DNA of 42,492 nucleotides from Rhodoferax sp. (GTDB lineage Bacteria; Pseudomonadota; Gammaproteobacteria; Burkholderiales; Burkholderiaceae_C). Below are positions 33,207 to 42,492 of the stretch, piece after piece. Every line of letters starts with the position of its first letter. The first letter of the stretch is position 1. The position numbers and the translations under genes are program-made. The notes under the pieces were generated by a model that ran no database searches, was not told the origin of the DNA, and saw only the letters and a program-made list of their open reading frames with translations. Location of the stretch: positions 1 to 42,492 of the forward strand of contig JANYJD010000329.1 in NCBI GenBank assembly GCA_025358555.1. Reading direction: 5' to 3'.

Positions 33207-35701
33207 AACTGTCTACAAAAATGCTGTTGGGTACTGCCGCGCTGGCCGTGATTCCGATCTTGATCACCTCGTTCCTCGTCGGCGGCGGCGCGGTGCAACT
33301 GTCGCGGGCCAGTTTGACAAAGGCCACAGAAGGCCAGCTTGTGTCTCTGCGCGAGGTGCGCAAGCAGCAGGTCAGCGACTATGTGAACGGCCTTGTTTTG
33401 TCCATCCAGGCATTCTCGGCCAGCACTACGGTGCAGGATGCCTACAAGGGTTTCCGCCAAGGGTACGCCAATACCGGCGAGCTGCCAAAACCCGAGGTGC
33501 TTGCCGGCTACCGCAACGACCTCAAAACCTACTACACCAAAGACTTTGCAGCAGAGTTCATCAAACGCAACCCCACGCCTGCCAGCGGCATGGACGCCTG
33601 GGCCGCCAAGCTTGATGACACCCAGGTGGCATTGCAGCACGCCTACATCATCGCCAACCCGAATCCGCTGGGTGACAAGGACAAGATGGTGGACGCCACC
33701 GAGCGTTCCAGCTTTACGGCGGTGCATTCCAGATACCACCCGTCGATGAACGCATTTCGCGAGCGGCTCGGTTTATATGACGTGTTTTTGATTGACCCCA
33801 AGACCGACCGCGTGATCTACACCGTCTTCAAGGAACTTGATTTCACCTCCAGCCTGGCAGACGGTGCATCCGCCAAATCAGGCCTGGGCGATGTCTACCG
33901 CAAGGTCAAGGCCGTCGCCAAGGCCGGGACCGTGGCGCTTTCGGACTACGCCCCGTACTACCTTTCGTACGACGACGAGGCTTCTTTTGTGGCCGTGCCC
34001 ATCATGGAAGGCGACCAGATGACGGGCGTGCTGGCGGTGCAGTTGCCGCTGGACAAAATATCCAACGTCATGACGGCCGGGCGCAAATGGAAAGACCAGG
34101 GCCTGGGCGCCACGGGCGAAACCTATCTGGTCGGCTCTGACCTGCTGATGCGCACTGACAGCCGCTTTTTGCTGGAAGACAAGGCCGGTTTCCTCAAGGA
34201 AAGCGCCACGAAAATCACGCCCGCGCTGCTGGCTGCGGCGGACAAAAAGAACACGTCCATCGGCGTGGTGAAGGTTGACACCGAAGCGGGCCGTAGCGCC
34301 GTGGCTGGCAAGGATGGCTTTGGCCTCATCACCGATTACCGTGGCACGCCCGTGTTTTCGGCCTATGGACCGTTGAATCTTTATGGCGTGCGTTTTGCAG
34401 TATTGGCAGAGATTGACGAGGCCGAGGCACTGTCCAGCGCTGACGACTTGCAGCGGCAAACCATTCTGCGCACCTTCCTGGTGTCGCTGGGCGTGCTGGC
34501 GCTGGCAGGTCTGGCAGGTTTCTTTTTCGTGCGCACCATCACCAGGCCGGTCAATGACCTGTCCGTTCTGGTGCAAAAGGTGGCGGCTGGCGATGACGAG
34601 GTGCGCTCAACGGTCAAGTCTGGCGACGAGCTCCAGGACCTTGGCGACACATTCAACAAGCTGCTGGACGACCGCATTGGCACGCTGCGCAAGGCCGAAA
34701 AGGAAAACGAGCAGCTCAATGATTCAGTGGTGGGCCTGCTGCGCACCATGTTCGAGCTGTCCAACCGCAATTTGACAGTTCGTGCCGAAGTCACGTCTGA
34801 CGTGGTGGGCACGGTGGCCGACTCGGTGAACATGCTGGCCGACGCGACCAACACCGCGCTGTCCGACGTCAATGCGGTGGCGAAACAGGTGGCGGATTCA
34901 ACCACCCGCGTGAGCAGTAATTCACGAGCCCTGTCAGACCAGACGCTGCTGGACAAGCGAGCCGTGCTTGAGATGACCGACGACATTGCCCAGACATCGA
35001 AACTGATGCAGCAGGTGGCGGGCCTTGCTGAACAATCACGCCTGGCTGCCGCCCAGGCCACCTCCACCACGTTGGCCGCGCTGAAGTCTGTGACCACCAC
35101 GGTGGGCGAAATGGGCGGTATCCGCGAGTCCATCAGCGAGATGGAAAAACGCGTGAAACGCTTGGGCGAGCGTTCCCAGGAGATCTCGCAAATTGTGACG
35201 GTCATCAACTCGATTTCGGAGCGCACCCACGTGCTGGCGTTGAATGCATCGATGCAGGCGGCCATGGCCGGGGAAGCGGGGCGGGGATTTGCCGTGGTGA
35301 CGGAAGAGGTGCAGCGCCTCGCGGACGCATCGCGCAATGCCACCATGCAAATCGCCCAACTCTCGCAAAACATCCAGCTGGAAACATCCGAGACGGTGGC
35401 CGCTTTGAACCGCACTGTGACCGACGTGGTGCGCGGTTCGCAAGTGGCACAGGCGTCTGGCGTTCAAATGAGGGAAACAGAGGTCGCAAACGCGCGGCTG
35501 GCAGAGGCCGTGCAGAAGATTGCGGATGAATCAAGCCGGCAGCTTGAGCTCGCCAGTCGCCTGGCCGCCGGCGCCGAAAATTTGACGCGGTCCACCGTCC
35601 AGACGGAGCGGGTTGCCACCAACACCGCAGAGGACGCAGCGTCCCTGGTGCAGTCATCCAACCGGCTGGTGCAGGTCGTTTCTGAATTCAAGCTGGCCTG
35701 A
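33203..35701 (+). CDS. Methyl-accepting chemotaxis protein (PilJ-like)
   Basis: An 832-residue receptor. The first membrane helix is at about 8-30 and a large periplasmic sensor (about 35-415) contains a cache-like segment ([18 protein letters not shown]). The second membrane helix at 421-443 ([20 protein letters not shown]) leads into HAMP ([20 protein letters not shown]). The cytoplasmic signalling hairpin tip is near 670-706 ([21 protein letters not shown]). It senses an external signal and controls the CheA-like kinase downstream. In Pil-Chp systems the receptor controls twitching through pilin sensing; the sensed signal is unknown here. Confidence 0.92.
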   Translation: MKLSTKMLLGTAALAVIPILITSFLVGGGAVQLSRASLTKATEGQLVSLREVRKQQVSDYVNGLVLSIQAFSASTTVQDAYKGFRQGYANTGELPKPEVLAGYRNDLKTYYTKDFAAEFIKRNPTPASGMDAWAAKLDDTQVALQHAYIIANPNPLGDKDKMVDATERSSFTAVHSRYHPSMNAFRERLGLYDVFLIDPKTDRVIYTVFKELDFTSSLADGASAKSGLGDVYRKVKAVAKAGTVALSDYAPYYLSYDDEASFVAVPIMEGDQMTGVLAVQLPLDKISNVMTAGRKWKDQGLGATGETYLVGSDLLMRTDSRFLLEDKAGFLKESATKITPALLAAADKKNTSIGVVKVDTEAGRSAVAGKDGFGLITDYRGTPVFSAYGPLNLYGVRFAVLAEIDEAEALSSADDLQRQTILRTFLVSLGVLALAGLAGFFFVRTITRPVNDLSVLVQKVAAGDDEVRSTVKSGDELQDLGDTFNKLLDDRIGTLRKAEKENEQLNDSVVGLLRTMFELSNRNLTVRAEVTSDVVGTVADSVNMLADATNTALSDVNAVAKQVADSTTRVSSNSRALSDQTLLDKRAVLEMTDDIAQTSKLMQQVAGLAEQSRLAAAQATSTTLAALKSVTTTVGEMGGIRESISEMEKRVKRLGERSQEISQIVTVINSISERTHVLALNASMQAAMAGEAGRGFAVVTEEVQRLADASRNATMQIAQLSQNIQLETSETVAALNRTVTDVVRGSQVAQASGVQMRETEVANARLAEAVQKIADESSRQLELASRLAAGAENLTRSTVQTERVATNTAEDAASLVQSSNRLVQVVSEFKLA

Positions 35702-35734
35702 TACACAGCCACCGCCACAATTGCCCGCCGCCCC

Positions 35735-38700
35735 ATGCAGCTAGATGAACTCATCGACGTTTTGCTCAGTGAGGCAGAGGCCAGCCGCGACGACCTGGCC
35801 GTCAATGCGGCCTGCCTGACCACGCTGGAGTTTGACGACGTCAACCAGGGCTTGCTGGAAGAAGCAGCGGCCAGTTACGCCGACTTCTGCGGGCGCGTGT
35901 CATCTGCCACGGAGTCCCTGGGATTGATGGGCATTGCCAGCGCCGCGTCGGCCATTGCAGAGGGCCTGGGCATGGCCTGCGGCTTGCCGCTTGAAATGCG
36001 CGCGCCTGCGGCCCCCCTGCTGGACGGCTGGCCCGATTTCTTCACCGGCTATCTGGATGGCTGGCGCTCAGGCAGCACCGACGAAGCCCAAGTCATGGGC
36101 CTGTTGGCCAATATGGCGGCGGCAGAATTTGTAACACCACTTGATGAGACCCAGTTAGCCGAGCTGGGCGCGCTGCTGATGGCGCCGCCCCGCGTCGCCG
36201 ACCAGCAGGCAGCGCTGTTGCCCGGCTTTGAGCTGCCCACCCTGGAGACCATGTCGCTCGACATCCCGGCCGATGCCGAGATGGAAGTGCTGGACGGCTT
36301 CCTGGCGGAAGGCCCGGCCCAGGTTGAACAGCTTGCCAGCATCGTGGCGGGCCTGAAAGGCGGCAAGACGTCGGCTGCCCAGCTTGAGCTTGCCCACCGC
36401 AGCGCCCACACCCTCAAAGGCACAGCGGCCATCGCCGGGGTGCGCGGCATTGCAACACTGGCGCACGCGCTGGAAGACGTGATGGAGGCCTTCCGCCGGG
36501 AAGACTTCCAGCCGCCAGAGGGGCTGCACCAGGTGATGACCTCGGCCTGCGACCAGCTGGAGCTGGCGCTGGACCACTTGACCCACACGTCAGGCGTGCC
36601 CGAAGAGTTTGAACAGGTCACCTGCCTGCTGCACGCCTGGGCCTGCCACTTGCAGGGCATCGATGTGCCGCACGAGGCGCTGTACGGAGAACTTGTGTCC
36701 CGGCTGGACGAGGACGACGATTCCGCCATACCCCAAAATGACGGCCCGCATGGCACCCTGCAAGACGGCCAGGCAGGGCAACCCGTTGCTTTGCCCGTCC
36801 TGCCACAGCGCCGCCAGACTGATCTGGTCGCAGGAGAGCTGGCGAAAGACCACAACGCGCCTGCCCAGCCGCAAGCAACGGCAATCGAAGCGTCGGCGGA
36901 TGACGACCTCCAGGTGCGCATTTCGGCCAAGGCGCTCGACAAAATCTTCCGCGCGGTCAACGAAATGGCGATTGGCCTGCTGCGCCTGCGCACCCAGAGC
37001 GATGACGTGCTGGCGCGCGCCAGCGCGCTGGCGGTGCTTGACCAGGTTGCCACGCAGCGCCTGGCCGAGATTGAGCGCCGCGTCACGCTGGAGGGCCTGG
37101 GCCGCGCGGCGGGCTCTGGCGGGGCGGGTGGTGCGGCTGGTGCGGCTGGTGCGGCTGGTGCCACCGTGGGCAGCACAGCTGCCGCAGGCCCGGCGTCGGC
37201 ATCGGCCGGGTTCGACGTGATCGAGATGGACCGCTACAACGAGTTGACCGGCGCCACCCAGGCGCTGCACGAGGCCATTGCCGACTTGCGCGGCGCGCGC
37301 GAGGGCCTGATGCCCGCCATGCGGGACGTCAACACCCTGACGCAACGCCAGCTTGACATTGCCCGCGAGTCCCAGTACCAGATCGCCCAGGCACGTTTGC
37401 GCCCGCTCTCTGGCCTGCGCTCGCGCATGCGCCGGACCGTGCGCCAGACTTGCGCCGCCGTTGGCAGGGACGCCATGCTGGACATCACGGGGGACGAGCT
37501 GCGCGTGGACGCCGCCGTGCTGGGGCCGCTGTCTGAGGCCTTGCTGCACCTGCTGCGCAACAGCGTAGACCACGGCATCGAGCCGCCACAGGACCGCGTT
37601 GCCGCCGGCAAACCCGCGCAGGGGTTGATCCGGGTTGCATTCACCAGCCTGGGCGGCGGTGTGGTCATCAAGATCACCGACGATGGCAAGGGCCTGGACT
37701 ATGAAGCGATTTTAGACAAAGCCATCTGGAGCGGCCTGGTGTCGCCGGACGCAAAACTGAGCCCGGAAGAAGTGGGCCGCCTGATTTTCCTGCCCGGCTT
37801 TTCGGTGCGCAACACGGTCACGGAAACCTCCGGGCGGGGCGTTGGCCTGGATGCCGTGGCGCAGGCCCTGTCGTCACTGCAAGGCCATGTCAGCGTCTCA
37901 TCCCAAGCCGGCCGAGGCACCGAGTTTCGCCTGTATGCGTTGTCATCCATCGGCACGGTGCATGCGCTGCACCTGCAAGTTGAGGGCGAGCACTTTCTGG
38001 TGCCCAGCATCCAGCTGGAGCGGGTGGACGCGGCACCGCTGGCGCACGGACTGCCTGCGGCTGATACCAGCGCGACCGACATTCCCACCGTCTGGCTGCC
38101 CCACCTGCTGCACGGTTCACGCCGCCTTGCAGACCGGGCAGGCGCCAATGCAGATGCGGCCCGCCCGGCGCTGGTGGTCAACATCGACGGCAAGCTGCGC
38201 CGCATCACCGTGGACCACATCATCGAGGCGCGCGAGTTCCTGATTTCGCCCGTGCCCACGCTGATTGACCGCATGCCCGGCATTACCGGCGTGGCGACGC
38301 TAGCCGATGGCACACTGGGCATGGTCCTCGATTTGATTGACCTGTCACGCAAGCCACTGCCGGTGCAGGCCCAGGGATTGCGCCAGATGCAGGCGTCGGT
38401 CCAGGAGCAGGCCCATATTCTGGTCACCGACGACTCAGCTTCGGTGCGCAACACCATCAGCGCTTTGTTGCGCGACGAGAACTACCGGGTCACCACCGCA
38501 CGCGACGGCCTGGAAGCCATGCGCGCGATGATCGACAACCGGTTCTCCCTGGTGCTGACCGATCTTGAAATGCCCCAGCTCAATGGCTTTGAGTTGACCG
38601 AGTTCATCCGCCAGCGCTCAGACCAGCCTCTGGTGCCGGTGGTGATGCTGACCTCACGCGGGCAGGACAAGCACCGTGCCCGGGCCACCGATTTGGGTGT

Positions 38701-38857
38701 GGACGCATTTCTGGTCAAACCCTACTCGGACCAGCATCTGCTGGACACGGTGCGATCGGCCATCACCGCCGCGCAGGCCAAATTTGGGCTGGGTCGTCCC
38801 GCACAGCGCAATGCACCGCCGAATCAAACAACAAACGCCGCAAAGGAAATTTCATGA
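35735..38857 (+). CDS. CheA/ChpA-like hybrid histidine kinase
   Basis: A 1040-residue hybrid kinase. The HPt domain has H225 (LAHRSAHTLKGTAAIAG). An Ala/Gly linker comes next (about 460-485), then the dimerisation region and the ATPase domain with N-box LLHLLRNSVDHGIE (about 605), G1 TDDGKGLD and G2 GRGVGLDAV. A CheW-like domain follows, then a C-terminal receiver with acceptor D943 (VLTDLEMPQLNGFE). This is the layout of PilL/ChpA kinases of the type IV pilus chemosensory system, but with one clear HPt instead of many. It starts 33 bases after the receptor gene and ends overlapping the next gene by ATGA. Confidence 0.92.
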   Translation: MQLDELIDVLLSEAEASRDDLAVNAACLTTLEFDDVNQGLLEEAAASYADFCGRVSSATESLGLMGIASAASAIAEGLGMACGLPLEMRAPAAPLLDGWPDFFTGYLDGWRSGSTDEAQVMGLLANMAAAEFVTPLDETQLAELGALLMAPPRVADQQAALLPGFELPTLETMSLDIPADAEMEVLDGFLAEGPAQVEQLASIVAGLKGGKTSAAQLELAHRSAHTLKGTAAIAGVRGIATLAHALEDVMEAFRREDFQPPEGLHQVMTSACDQLELALDHLTHTSGVPEEFEQVTCLLHAWACHLQGIDVPHEALYGELVSRLDEDDDSAIPQNDGPHGTLQDGQAGQPVALPVLPQRRQTDLVAGELAKDHNAPAQPQATAIEASADDDLQVRISAKALDKIFRAVNEMAIGLLRLRTQSDDVLARASALAVLDQVATQRLAEIERRVTLEGLGRAAGSGGAGGAAGAAGAAGATVGSTAAAGPASASAGFDVIEMDRYNELTGATQALHEAIADLRGAREGLMPAMRDVNTLTQRQLDIARESQYQIAQARLRPLSGLRSRMRRTVRQTCAAVGRDAMLDITGDELRVDAAVLGPLSEALLHLLRNSVDHGIEPPQDRVAAGKPAQGLIRVAFTSLGGGVVIKITDDGKGLDYEAILDKAIWSGLVSPDAKLSPEEVGRLIFLPGFSVRNTVTETSGRGVGLDAVAQALSSLQGHVSVSSQAGRGTEFRLYALSSIGTVHALHLQVEGEHFLVPSIQLERVDAAPLAHGLPAADTSATDIPTVWLPHLLHGSRRLADRAGANADAARPALVVNIDGKLRRITVDHIIEAREFLISPVPTLIDRMPGITGVATLADGTLGMVLDLIDLSRKPLPVQAQGLRQMQASVQEQAHILVTDDSASVRNTISALLRDENYRVTTARDGLEAMRAMIDNRFSLVLTDLEMPQLNGFELTEFIRQRSDQPLVPVVMLTSRGQDKHRARATDLGVDAFLVKPYSDQHLLDTVRSAITAAQAKFGLGRPAQRNAPPNQTTNAAKEIS
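37130..37161 (+). repeat. Nine-base tandem repeat in the kinase linker
   Basis: GGTGCGGCT is repeated three times plus a partial unit, coding a GAAGAAGAAG linker in the CheA-like kinase. Copy number may vary between strains, changing linker length by three residues per unit. Confidence 0.7.
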
Positions 38858-39942
38858 AAAAAGTGCTGTTCATCGGATTCACACCCGTCCAGATTGCCAT
38901 GGCGCGGAAGTTTTTGGTCTTTCGCAATCTGGCAACCGAGATTGAAATTTTGGCGGAGCAGCAGTCATCCGTGGGTGTTACTGCCTACGTAGTCAATGGC
39001 GATGATCCTTCAAGCCCGAGCCGGCTTGCGCTGCACCTGCGCCTGAGCCCCGGCCCGGCGCTGGGGGTTGGCGCGTGGGCCGTGCCGGGCACAACCGCCT
39101 ACGTGCCGGGCCCATTCAAACCCGCGACCGCAGACCGCCTGGGCGAGATGGTGCGCAGCAACGAAGCGGCTGCGCCATCCGCCATTTCCAGCGCCACTGC
39201 GCCGCGCTCCACCGCTGCCACAGCTGGCGCTGACGCTCCCGCAGGCAATGTCCTTGCCTTTCCAGGCGCCGCAGCAGGGCAGGATGCCGACGTGCTGGTG
39301 ATTGACGACAGCGACATCGTGCAGCGCACGATGGTTCGCAAGATCACGGAATACGGGCAACGGGTTGATGTGGCCTCCAACGGCCCGGACGCCCTGGCCA
39401 TGTTGCAGGGCCACCGGTACAAACTGGTTTTCCTGGATGTCCTGATGCCCGGCATGGACGGTTTTGAGGTCTGCAAGCGAATCAAGAAGTCGGCCGAATA
39501 CAAGTCAACTGCCGTTTACATGCTGTCGTCAAAAGACGGCATGTTTGACAAGGTCCGCGGCACCCTGGCAGGCTGCAATGGCTACCTGGTCAAACCGCTG
39601 GAGGCCCGCAAACTCCGGGAAGTGCTGGACAAGCATTTTGAACGGCCCAGCCGGTTTCGCGACAGCGAGTTTGTGGATAGCCGGACATTTGCAGACAGTA
39701 GCCAGCGAGACTCCCAGTTTCAACCGAGCAGGCCCCCCGTCGCCAGGCCGCCGACCCTGCGCACCCCCACCGGGACTACCGCCGCAGCGCTGCCGGCACG
39801 CCCGGCGCGCAGCCCAATCGACAACGAAAGACTGCTGGAGCCCTACCTCGCCGACACGTCCAACGCCTTTGCGGCAACCGAGCCCGCCCGACTGGAAGAC
39901 ATGCCGGGCCACAGGCCCCCCAGCAGTGGCCGCAGCGGCTGA
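38854..39942 (+). CDS. Response regulator with unknown N-terminal domain and Pro-rich tail
   Basis: A 362-residue protein. Residues 1 to about 95 form a small alpha/beta-looking domain I do not recognise (MKKVLFIGFTPVQIAMARKF). An Ala/Ser-rich linker follows, then a receiver domain at about 146-265 (VLVIDDSDIVQRTMVRKI; acceptor D195 in VFLDVLMPGMDGFE; K in YLVKPLEARKL). The last 90 residues are Pro-, Arg- and Ser-rich and probably disordered. The receiver resembles PilG, the positive regulator of type IV pilus extension. Overlap with the kinase gene implies that it is a main phosphate acceptor of this pathway. Confidence 0.82.
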   Translation: MKKVLFIGFTPVQIAMARKFLVFRNLATEIEILAEQQSSVGVTAYVVNGDDPSSPSRLALHLRLSPGPALGVGAWAVPGTTAYVPGPFKPATADRLGEMVRSNEAAAPSAISSATAPRSTAATAGADAPAGNVLAFPGAAAGQDADVLVIDDSDIVQRTMVRKITEYGQRVDVASNGPDALAMLQGHRYKLVFLDVLMPGMDGFEVCKRIKKSAEYKSTAVYMLSSKDGMFDKVRGTLAGCNGYLVKPLEARKLREVLDKHFERPSRFRDSEFVDSRTFADSSQRDSQFQPSRPPVARPPTLRTPTGTTAAALPARPARSPIDNERLLEPYLADTSNAFAATEPARLEDMPGHRPPSSGRSG

Positions 39943-39956
39943 AACGCCGCAATTTT

Positions 39957-40787
39957 CTAAGCTGGCAGGGCGACCACCACAGCAGCTTCGTCAATCTGCG
40001 CCGTGACCTTTGCGCCCACACGGATGCCGCTGGCCGGCGGCGCAAAACCCACCAGTTGCAGGCCGGCCTCAAGCCGCAAAGACACCTCATCACCAGTCTG
40101 GCCTTTTGACACCCGAACAGCACGGCCTGACAACACGTTGCCTGCTGCACCGGGGGCATCTGGGGCACCAGCCGCCGCGGCCAAAGCCGTGCCCAACAGA
40201 CATCGCTGAACTGTCACCGCAGTCGCCTTGAACAAGGCCAGCACGGGCAGCCCGGGCTGCAGCGCCAGCAGTTCCGCGCTTTCACGCGTGATGCGCGAAA
40301 CCAGCCGCGCACCCGTCGCCGCATCACACCGTGCACCCATGAAGAGCGCCAGCGTCACCCGCACGATGTGCCCCGCCGCAGCCAACGCGATCACCTGGCC
40401 CGGCAACTGGTTGCGCATGCTGGTGCGCACTGAAAGCTGGCTGAAAGAAGCCATGCCGCGCCCGTCGGGCTGCAGCCGGGCGAGCACCTGGCTGCGCGCC
40501 TGCGCCAATGCGTCGGCAGCGGCCAGCAATTGCAGCCCGGCCTCGCTCAAACTCGCGCCACCACCACCCGCTCCGCCCACTGAACGATTAACCAAAACCA
40601 CGCCGGCCAAGTTGGTCAGCGTGTCCACCGCCTGCCACGCTGCCTTGTAGCTGACCCCGGCCTCACGCGCCGCCTGGGAGATCGATCCGCTTTGCCCGAT
40701 GAGCCGCAAAATCTCGATGCGCTTGTCACCAGAGGCATGGCCCAGCACCTTGGAATAGGAAACCTCTGATGACACCTTTTTTTTCAT
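39957..40787 (-). CDS. modE: ModE-family molybdenum-responsive regulator
   Basis: A 276-residue regulator. The N-terminal winged helix (KRIEILRLIGQSGSISQAAREAGVSYKAAWQAVDTL, with RSVGGAGGGGASLSEAG) is the LysR-like DNA-binding domain of ModE, followed by two TOBE molybdate-binding domains (RTSMRNQLPGQVIAL; LSGRAVRVSKGQTGDEVSL). ModE senses molybdate and represses molybdate uptake or activates molybdoenzyme genes. I chose the ATG at 40787 (MKKKVSSEV). It may link to the molybdenum-dependent cox cluster nearby. No modABC genes are in the window. It is divergent from the PLP enzyme with about 43 bases between starts. Confidence 0.9.
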   Translation of the reverse strand: MKKKVSSEVSYSKVLGHASGDKRIEILRLIGQSGSISQAAREAGVSYKAAWQAVDTLTNLAGVVLVNRSVGGAGGGGASLSEAGLQLLAAADALAQARSQVLARLQPDGRGMASFSQLSVRTSMRNQLPGQVIALAAAGHIVRVTLALFMGARCDAATGARLVSRITRESAELLALQPGLPVLALFKATAVTVQRCLLGTALAAAAGAPDAPGAAGNVLSGRAVRVSKGQTGDEVSLRLEAGLQLVGFAPPASGIRVGAKVTAQIDEAAVVVALPA

Positions 40788-40830
40788 GGGTATCATTTTG
40801 CGCTGAAGCAACAACACGGATTGACAGCAA

Positions 40831-41988
40831 ATGAAACTCAACCCTGAACACCTCAAGCCCGAGAGCATCGCCGCCCAAGCCCTCGGCTGGATTGACGACG
40901 CCACACGCGCCATCACCCCGCCCATCCACGTCTCCAGCACCTACCTGCGCGATGACGACAACCAGTACCGCTCTGGCCGGGTCTACGCACGTGCCGACAA
41001 CCCGGCGTTTGACCAGGCCGAGGCAGTACTGGCAAAGTTGGAGAACGGCGCGCAGGCGGCCCTGTTTGCCTCGGGCATGGCCGCTGCCACGGCGGTGTTC
41101 CAGGCCTTGGCACCGGGCGACCATGTGCTGGCACCCAAGGTGATGTACTGGTCGCTGCGCAACTGGCTGATGGGCTTTGCCTCGCATTGGGGCCTGAAAG
41201 TTGAACTGGTGGACATGACCGATGTGGCTGCCGTACAGGCCGCCATCCGCCCTGGCAAAACCAAACTGGTGTGGGTTGAGACGCCCGCCAACCCGATGTG
41301 GACCATCACCGACATTGCCGCCACCGCTGCTCTGTCGCACGCGGCTGGCGCGCTGCTGGCAGTGGACTCCACCGTGGCGTCCCCCGTCATCACGCGCCCA
41401 CTGGATCTGGGTGCCGACATCGTCATGCACGCGGCCACCAAATACCTCAACGGCCATTCAGACCTGATCGCCGGGGCGCTGGTGGCGCGCGAGAACAACG
41501 ACTTCTGGCAGCGCGTCAAAAAAATCCGCGCGCAGAACGGCGCAACCCTGGGCTCGTTTGAAGCCTGGCTGCTGCTGCGCGGCATGCGCACGCTTTACTT
41601 GCGGGTGCGCGCGGCATCGCAATCGGCCCAGCTAGTTGCCGATTATTTCAATGGGCATAGCTTGGTGCGCGAGGTGCTGTACCCCGGCTTGCCTGGCGCG
41701 CAGGGCCACGCGATTGCGCTCAAACAGATGCCTGGCGGCTTTGGCGGAATGCTGTCCATCCGCGCTGCAGGCGGCGAGGCGGCTGCCATCGCCACAGCCG
41801 CAAAAGTGGCGCTGTGGAAGCGCGCCACATCGCTGGGCGGCACCGAGAGCCTGATCGAGCACCGCGCCAGCGTGGAAGGCGCAGACTCACCCGTGCCCAC
41901 CGATTTGCTGCGCCTGTCGGTCGGCATTGAAGATGCGGACGACTTGATTGCGGACCTGGAGCAGGCGTTGCAGTTGGCGCACCAGTAA
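40831..41988 (+). CDS. Cys/Met-metabolism PLP-dependent enzyme (cystathionine lyase/synthase type)
   Basis: A 385-residue fold-type I enzyme of the MetB/MetC family. Family signatures are YARADNPAFDQAEAVLAKLE, FASGMAAATAVF, VWVETPANP and AVDSTVASPVITRPLDLGAD. The PLP-binding lysine is K204 in HAATKYLNGHSD. The C-terminal SLGGTESLIEHRA and LLRLSVGIEDADDLIADL are also typical. It probably acts as cystathionine beta- or gamma-lyase, or a related O-acylhomoserine enzyme; the residues deciding this are not obvious by eye. Confidence 0.9.
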   Translation: MKLNPEHLKPESIAAQALGWIDDATRAITPPIHVSSTYLRDDDNQYRSGRVYARADNPAFDQAEAVLAKLENGAQAALFASGMAAATAVFQALAPGDHVLAPKVMYWSLRNWLMGFASHWGLKVELVDMTDVAAVQAAIRPGKTKLVWVETPANPMWTITDIAATAALSHAAGALLAVDSTVASPVITRPLDLGADIVMHAATKYLNGHSDLIAGALVARENNDFWQRVKKIRAQNGATLGSFEAWLLLRGMRTLYLRVRAASQSAQLVADYFNGHSLVREVLYPGLPGAQGHAIALKQMPGGFGGMLSIRAAGGEAAAIATAAKVALWKRATSLGGTESLIEHRASVEGADSPVPTDLLRLSVGIEDADDLIADLEQALQLAHQ

Positions 41989-42028
41989 TCCGGTCACCAC
42001 AAGTGCAGTATTGAGAGATACATCGGAT

Positions 42029-42086
42029 TGCTCTAATTTTAGTAGCGTTTTATCCATATTCCATTGGGATCTGAGGCCCTATTTAT
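42029..42086 (+). repeat. Diverged dispersed repeat copy after the PLP enzyme
   Basis: TTTTAGTAGCGTTTTATCCA followed by TTGGGATCTGAGGCCC has the layout of the dispersed family with several changes. The 112-base gap from 41989 to 42100 holds nothing else that I can see. Confidence 0.45.
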
Positions 42087-42100
42087 CCGCTCGTAACACG

Positions 42101-42492
42101 TCAAAAAGCACCCAGCTCCCGCAAGTACGGTAACGCCAGCACCGGCGAAATCGCCTGCATGAACTGCACATCGCTTTCGCTGTAGTGGCCCGCCACGTCC
42201 AGCGCGTTGAGCGTGCCCAACACGCGGCCCATGGCCACGATGGGGATATTGATGGCGCTGGCCAGGCCCAGGCTGGCGATCAGTGCATGGTCGGGGAAAG
42301 CCCAGCGGATGTCATCGGCGTTGCAGCCCAGAAAGGTCTGGCGGCGCGTCAGCACCAGGTCGCCCCAGGGCGTGGGCCCCATCCGCTTCTGGCCCGCCAG
42401 CGGATAGGCCTGCTCGTTACTGGAATACACGCGCTGCACGGCCTGCCCATTCTGGGTCAACACCAGCAGCGTAAACAGCTTGGCACCTGGGC
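42101..42492 (-). CDS. GAF-domain protein, C-terminal part (gene continues beyond the window)
   Basis: The last 130 codons of a minus-strand gene; the frame is open to the window edge (PGAKLFTLLVLTQNGQ at the cut). The segment is the C-terminal part of a GAF domain: CNADDIRWAFPDHALIASLGLASAINIPIVAMGRVLGTLNALD, then a final helix (SESDVQFMQAISPVLALPYL). GAF domains bind small ligands and regulate enzymes or transcription. Since the stop follows directly, the GAF is the last domain of the protein; the N-terminal part is not visible. Confidence 0.8.
   Translation of the reverse strand, partial: PGAKLFTLLVLTQNGQAVQRVYSSNEQAYPLAGQKRMGPTPWGDLVLTRRQTFLGCNADDIRWAFPDHALIASLGLASAINIPIVAMGRVLGTLNALDVAGHYSESDVQFMQAISPVLALPYLRELGAF

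Overview
The window reads as chromosomal DNA of a GC-rich betaproteobacterium, most likely Burkholderiales/Comamonadaceae (Rhodoferax- or Polaromonas-like). This is an inference from the gene families (tripartite TRAP carrier, form II cox cluster, phthalate-type Rieske oxygenase, Pil-Chp-like chemosensory genes) and from short dispersed repeats of a type I associate with that family. No 16S or other phylogenetic marker is present.

Layout. 1-330: end of a Lys/Ala-rich protein and a bidirectional terminator. 332-8337: a small membrane protein, a fused 5-oxoprolinase (hydantoinase A+B), an Asp/Glu-racemase-family protein and a divergent DctPQM TRAP transporter; together they look like uptake and opening of a cyclic amide or amino-acid-derived carboxylate. 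8350-9639: a CrcB fluoride channel and a TerC-family membrane protein. 9685-10533: a VapBC-type toxin-antitoxin pair with two operator-like palindromes. 10553-15890: a type II-C CRISPR-Cas island. 15949-22481: Rieske oxygenase, cardiolipin-synthase-like protein, two GST-fold enzymes, an SH3-domain secreted protein and a CoA-transferase/hydrolase. 22505-30448: a cox (form II CO-dehydrogenase-like, molybdenum hydroxylase) cluster coxS-coxL-coxM / coxD-coxE-coxG-xdhC, with a divergent GAF/Fis-HTH regulator at 30566-31795. 32158-39942: a five-gene Pil-Chp-like chemosensory operon. 39957-42492: a ModE-like regulator, a PLP-dependent cystathionine-lyase-like enzyme and a truncated GAF protein.

The region of greatest interest is the CRISPR island. 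Five genes lie head to tail with overlaps or gaps of a few bases: cas9, a BrnT (DUF497) toxin, an antitoxin-like gene, cas1 and cas2. A toxin-antitoxin pair is therefore built into the cas operon, between the effector and the adaptation genes. A tracrRNA with a strong terminator is encoded divergently just upstream of cas9. Its anti-repeat shares 22 perfectly matching bases, in inverted orientation, with one solitary repeat downstream of cas2. That repeat is followed by its own minus-strand terminator, and no second repeat or spacer is visible. The locus thus looks like a spacerless leader-repeat-terminator array, or a crRNA-like regulatory RNA, attached to an apparently intact Cas9.

A second theme is repeats. 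A roughly 50-bp dispersed repeat occurs about nine times. It lies between genes, flanks the CRISPR island on both sides in the same orientation, and also lies in frame inside coding sequences: twice in the oxoprolinase, once in coxG, and at the C-terminus of crcB. The oxoprolinase gene carries two further repeat types, also without breaking the reading frame.
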